Below are positions 5,847 to 7,228 of a stretch of 7,228 nt of DNA, in pieces. Every line of letters begins with the position of its first letter. Within the stretch, counting starts at the first letter, position 1. Source of the DNA: Acidobacterium sp. (GTDB lineage: Bacteria; Acidobacteriota; Terriglobia; Terriglobales; Acidobacteriaceae); NCBI GenBank assembly GCA_003152595.1, contig PMAM01000257.1, positions 4,775-12,002 on the forward strand, in the 5' to 3' direction. Both the position numbers and the translations under genes were made by a program. Under the pieces are notes generated by a model. The model was not told the DNA's origin and did not search any database. It saw only the letters and a list, made by a program, of their open reading frames with translations.

Positions 5847-5855
5847 GTCCCGGAA
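5827..5855 (+). promoter_or_regulatory. Hairpin covering the rpsA ribosome-binding region
   Basis: TTCCGGGA (5827-5834) and TCCCGGAA (5848-5855) form a perfect 8-bp stem with a 13-base loop. The 3' arm contains CGGAA, the only purine-rich ribosome-binding-like bases before the rpsA ATG at 5862. The stem could hold translation down until it is opened by a ribosome on the leader ORF or by S1 itself. Confidence 0.5.
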
Positions 5856-5861
5856 CTGTCT

Positions 5862-7228
<1,367 letters not shown>

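Overview
The window is about 7.2 kb of GC-rich bacterial chromosome with strong GC preference at third codon positions. Gene content and style suggest Acidobacteriota, probably the Terriglobia/Acidobacteriaceae: an S1 protein with a long acidic N-terminal tail, an ECF sigma factor followed by an LTxxQ (Spy-like) protein, and secreted Gly/Ala-rich proteins. This placement is a judgement from style, not from a search.

Layout. Positions 1-2212 are read on the minus strand: thiamine-phosphate synthase (thiE, 723-61), a secreted protein with a Gly/Ala-rich middle (1725-817), and a 70-residue protein with a CPFC motif (2212-2000). A divergent intergenic region (2213-2514) holds an extended -10 element for the small gene and a dyad near its centre. 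Everything after that is on the plus strand: a receiver-like/GGDEF protein (2515-3516), a 138-bp spacer built of degenerate 7-bp units arranged as a large inverted repeat, and a three-gene operon. The operon encodes an ECF sigma factor (3679-4257), a single-pass membrane protein that is a likely anti-sigma factor (4254-4715), and a periplasmic Spy/LTxxQ protein (4699-5373). It closes with a clear intrinsic terminator (5399-5425). A near-consensus housekeeping promoter (5510-5538) then drives rpsA (ribosomal protein S1), which starts at 5862 and runs off the right edge.

How the parts fit. The overlapping sigma, membrane protein and Spy-like genes look like one envelope-stress or metal-sensing switch. 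The periplasmic Spy-like protein would sense or buffer, the membrane protein would hold the sigma factor, and the sigma factor would drive the response. The rpsA gene has a leader of about 318 nt. It contains a possible 69-codon ORF with its own Shine-Dalgarno sequence, ending inside the loop of a perfect 8-bp hairpin whose 3' arm covers the only ribosome-binding-like bases before the rpsA start. This is a plausible translational control arrangement.

The most notable items are the rpsA leader, the heptad inverted repeat and the ECF/Spy-like module. No CRISPR array, insertion sequence, tRNA or rRNA was seen.
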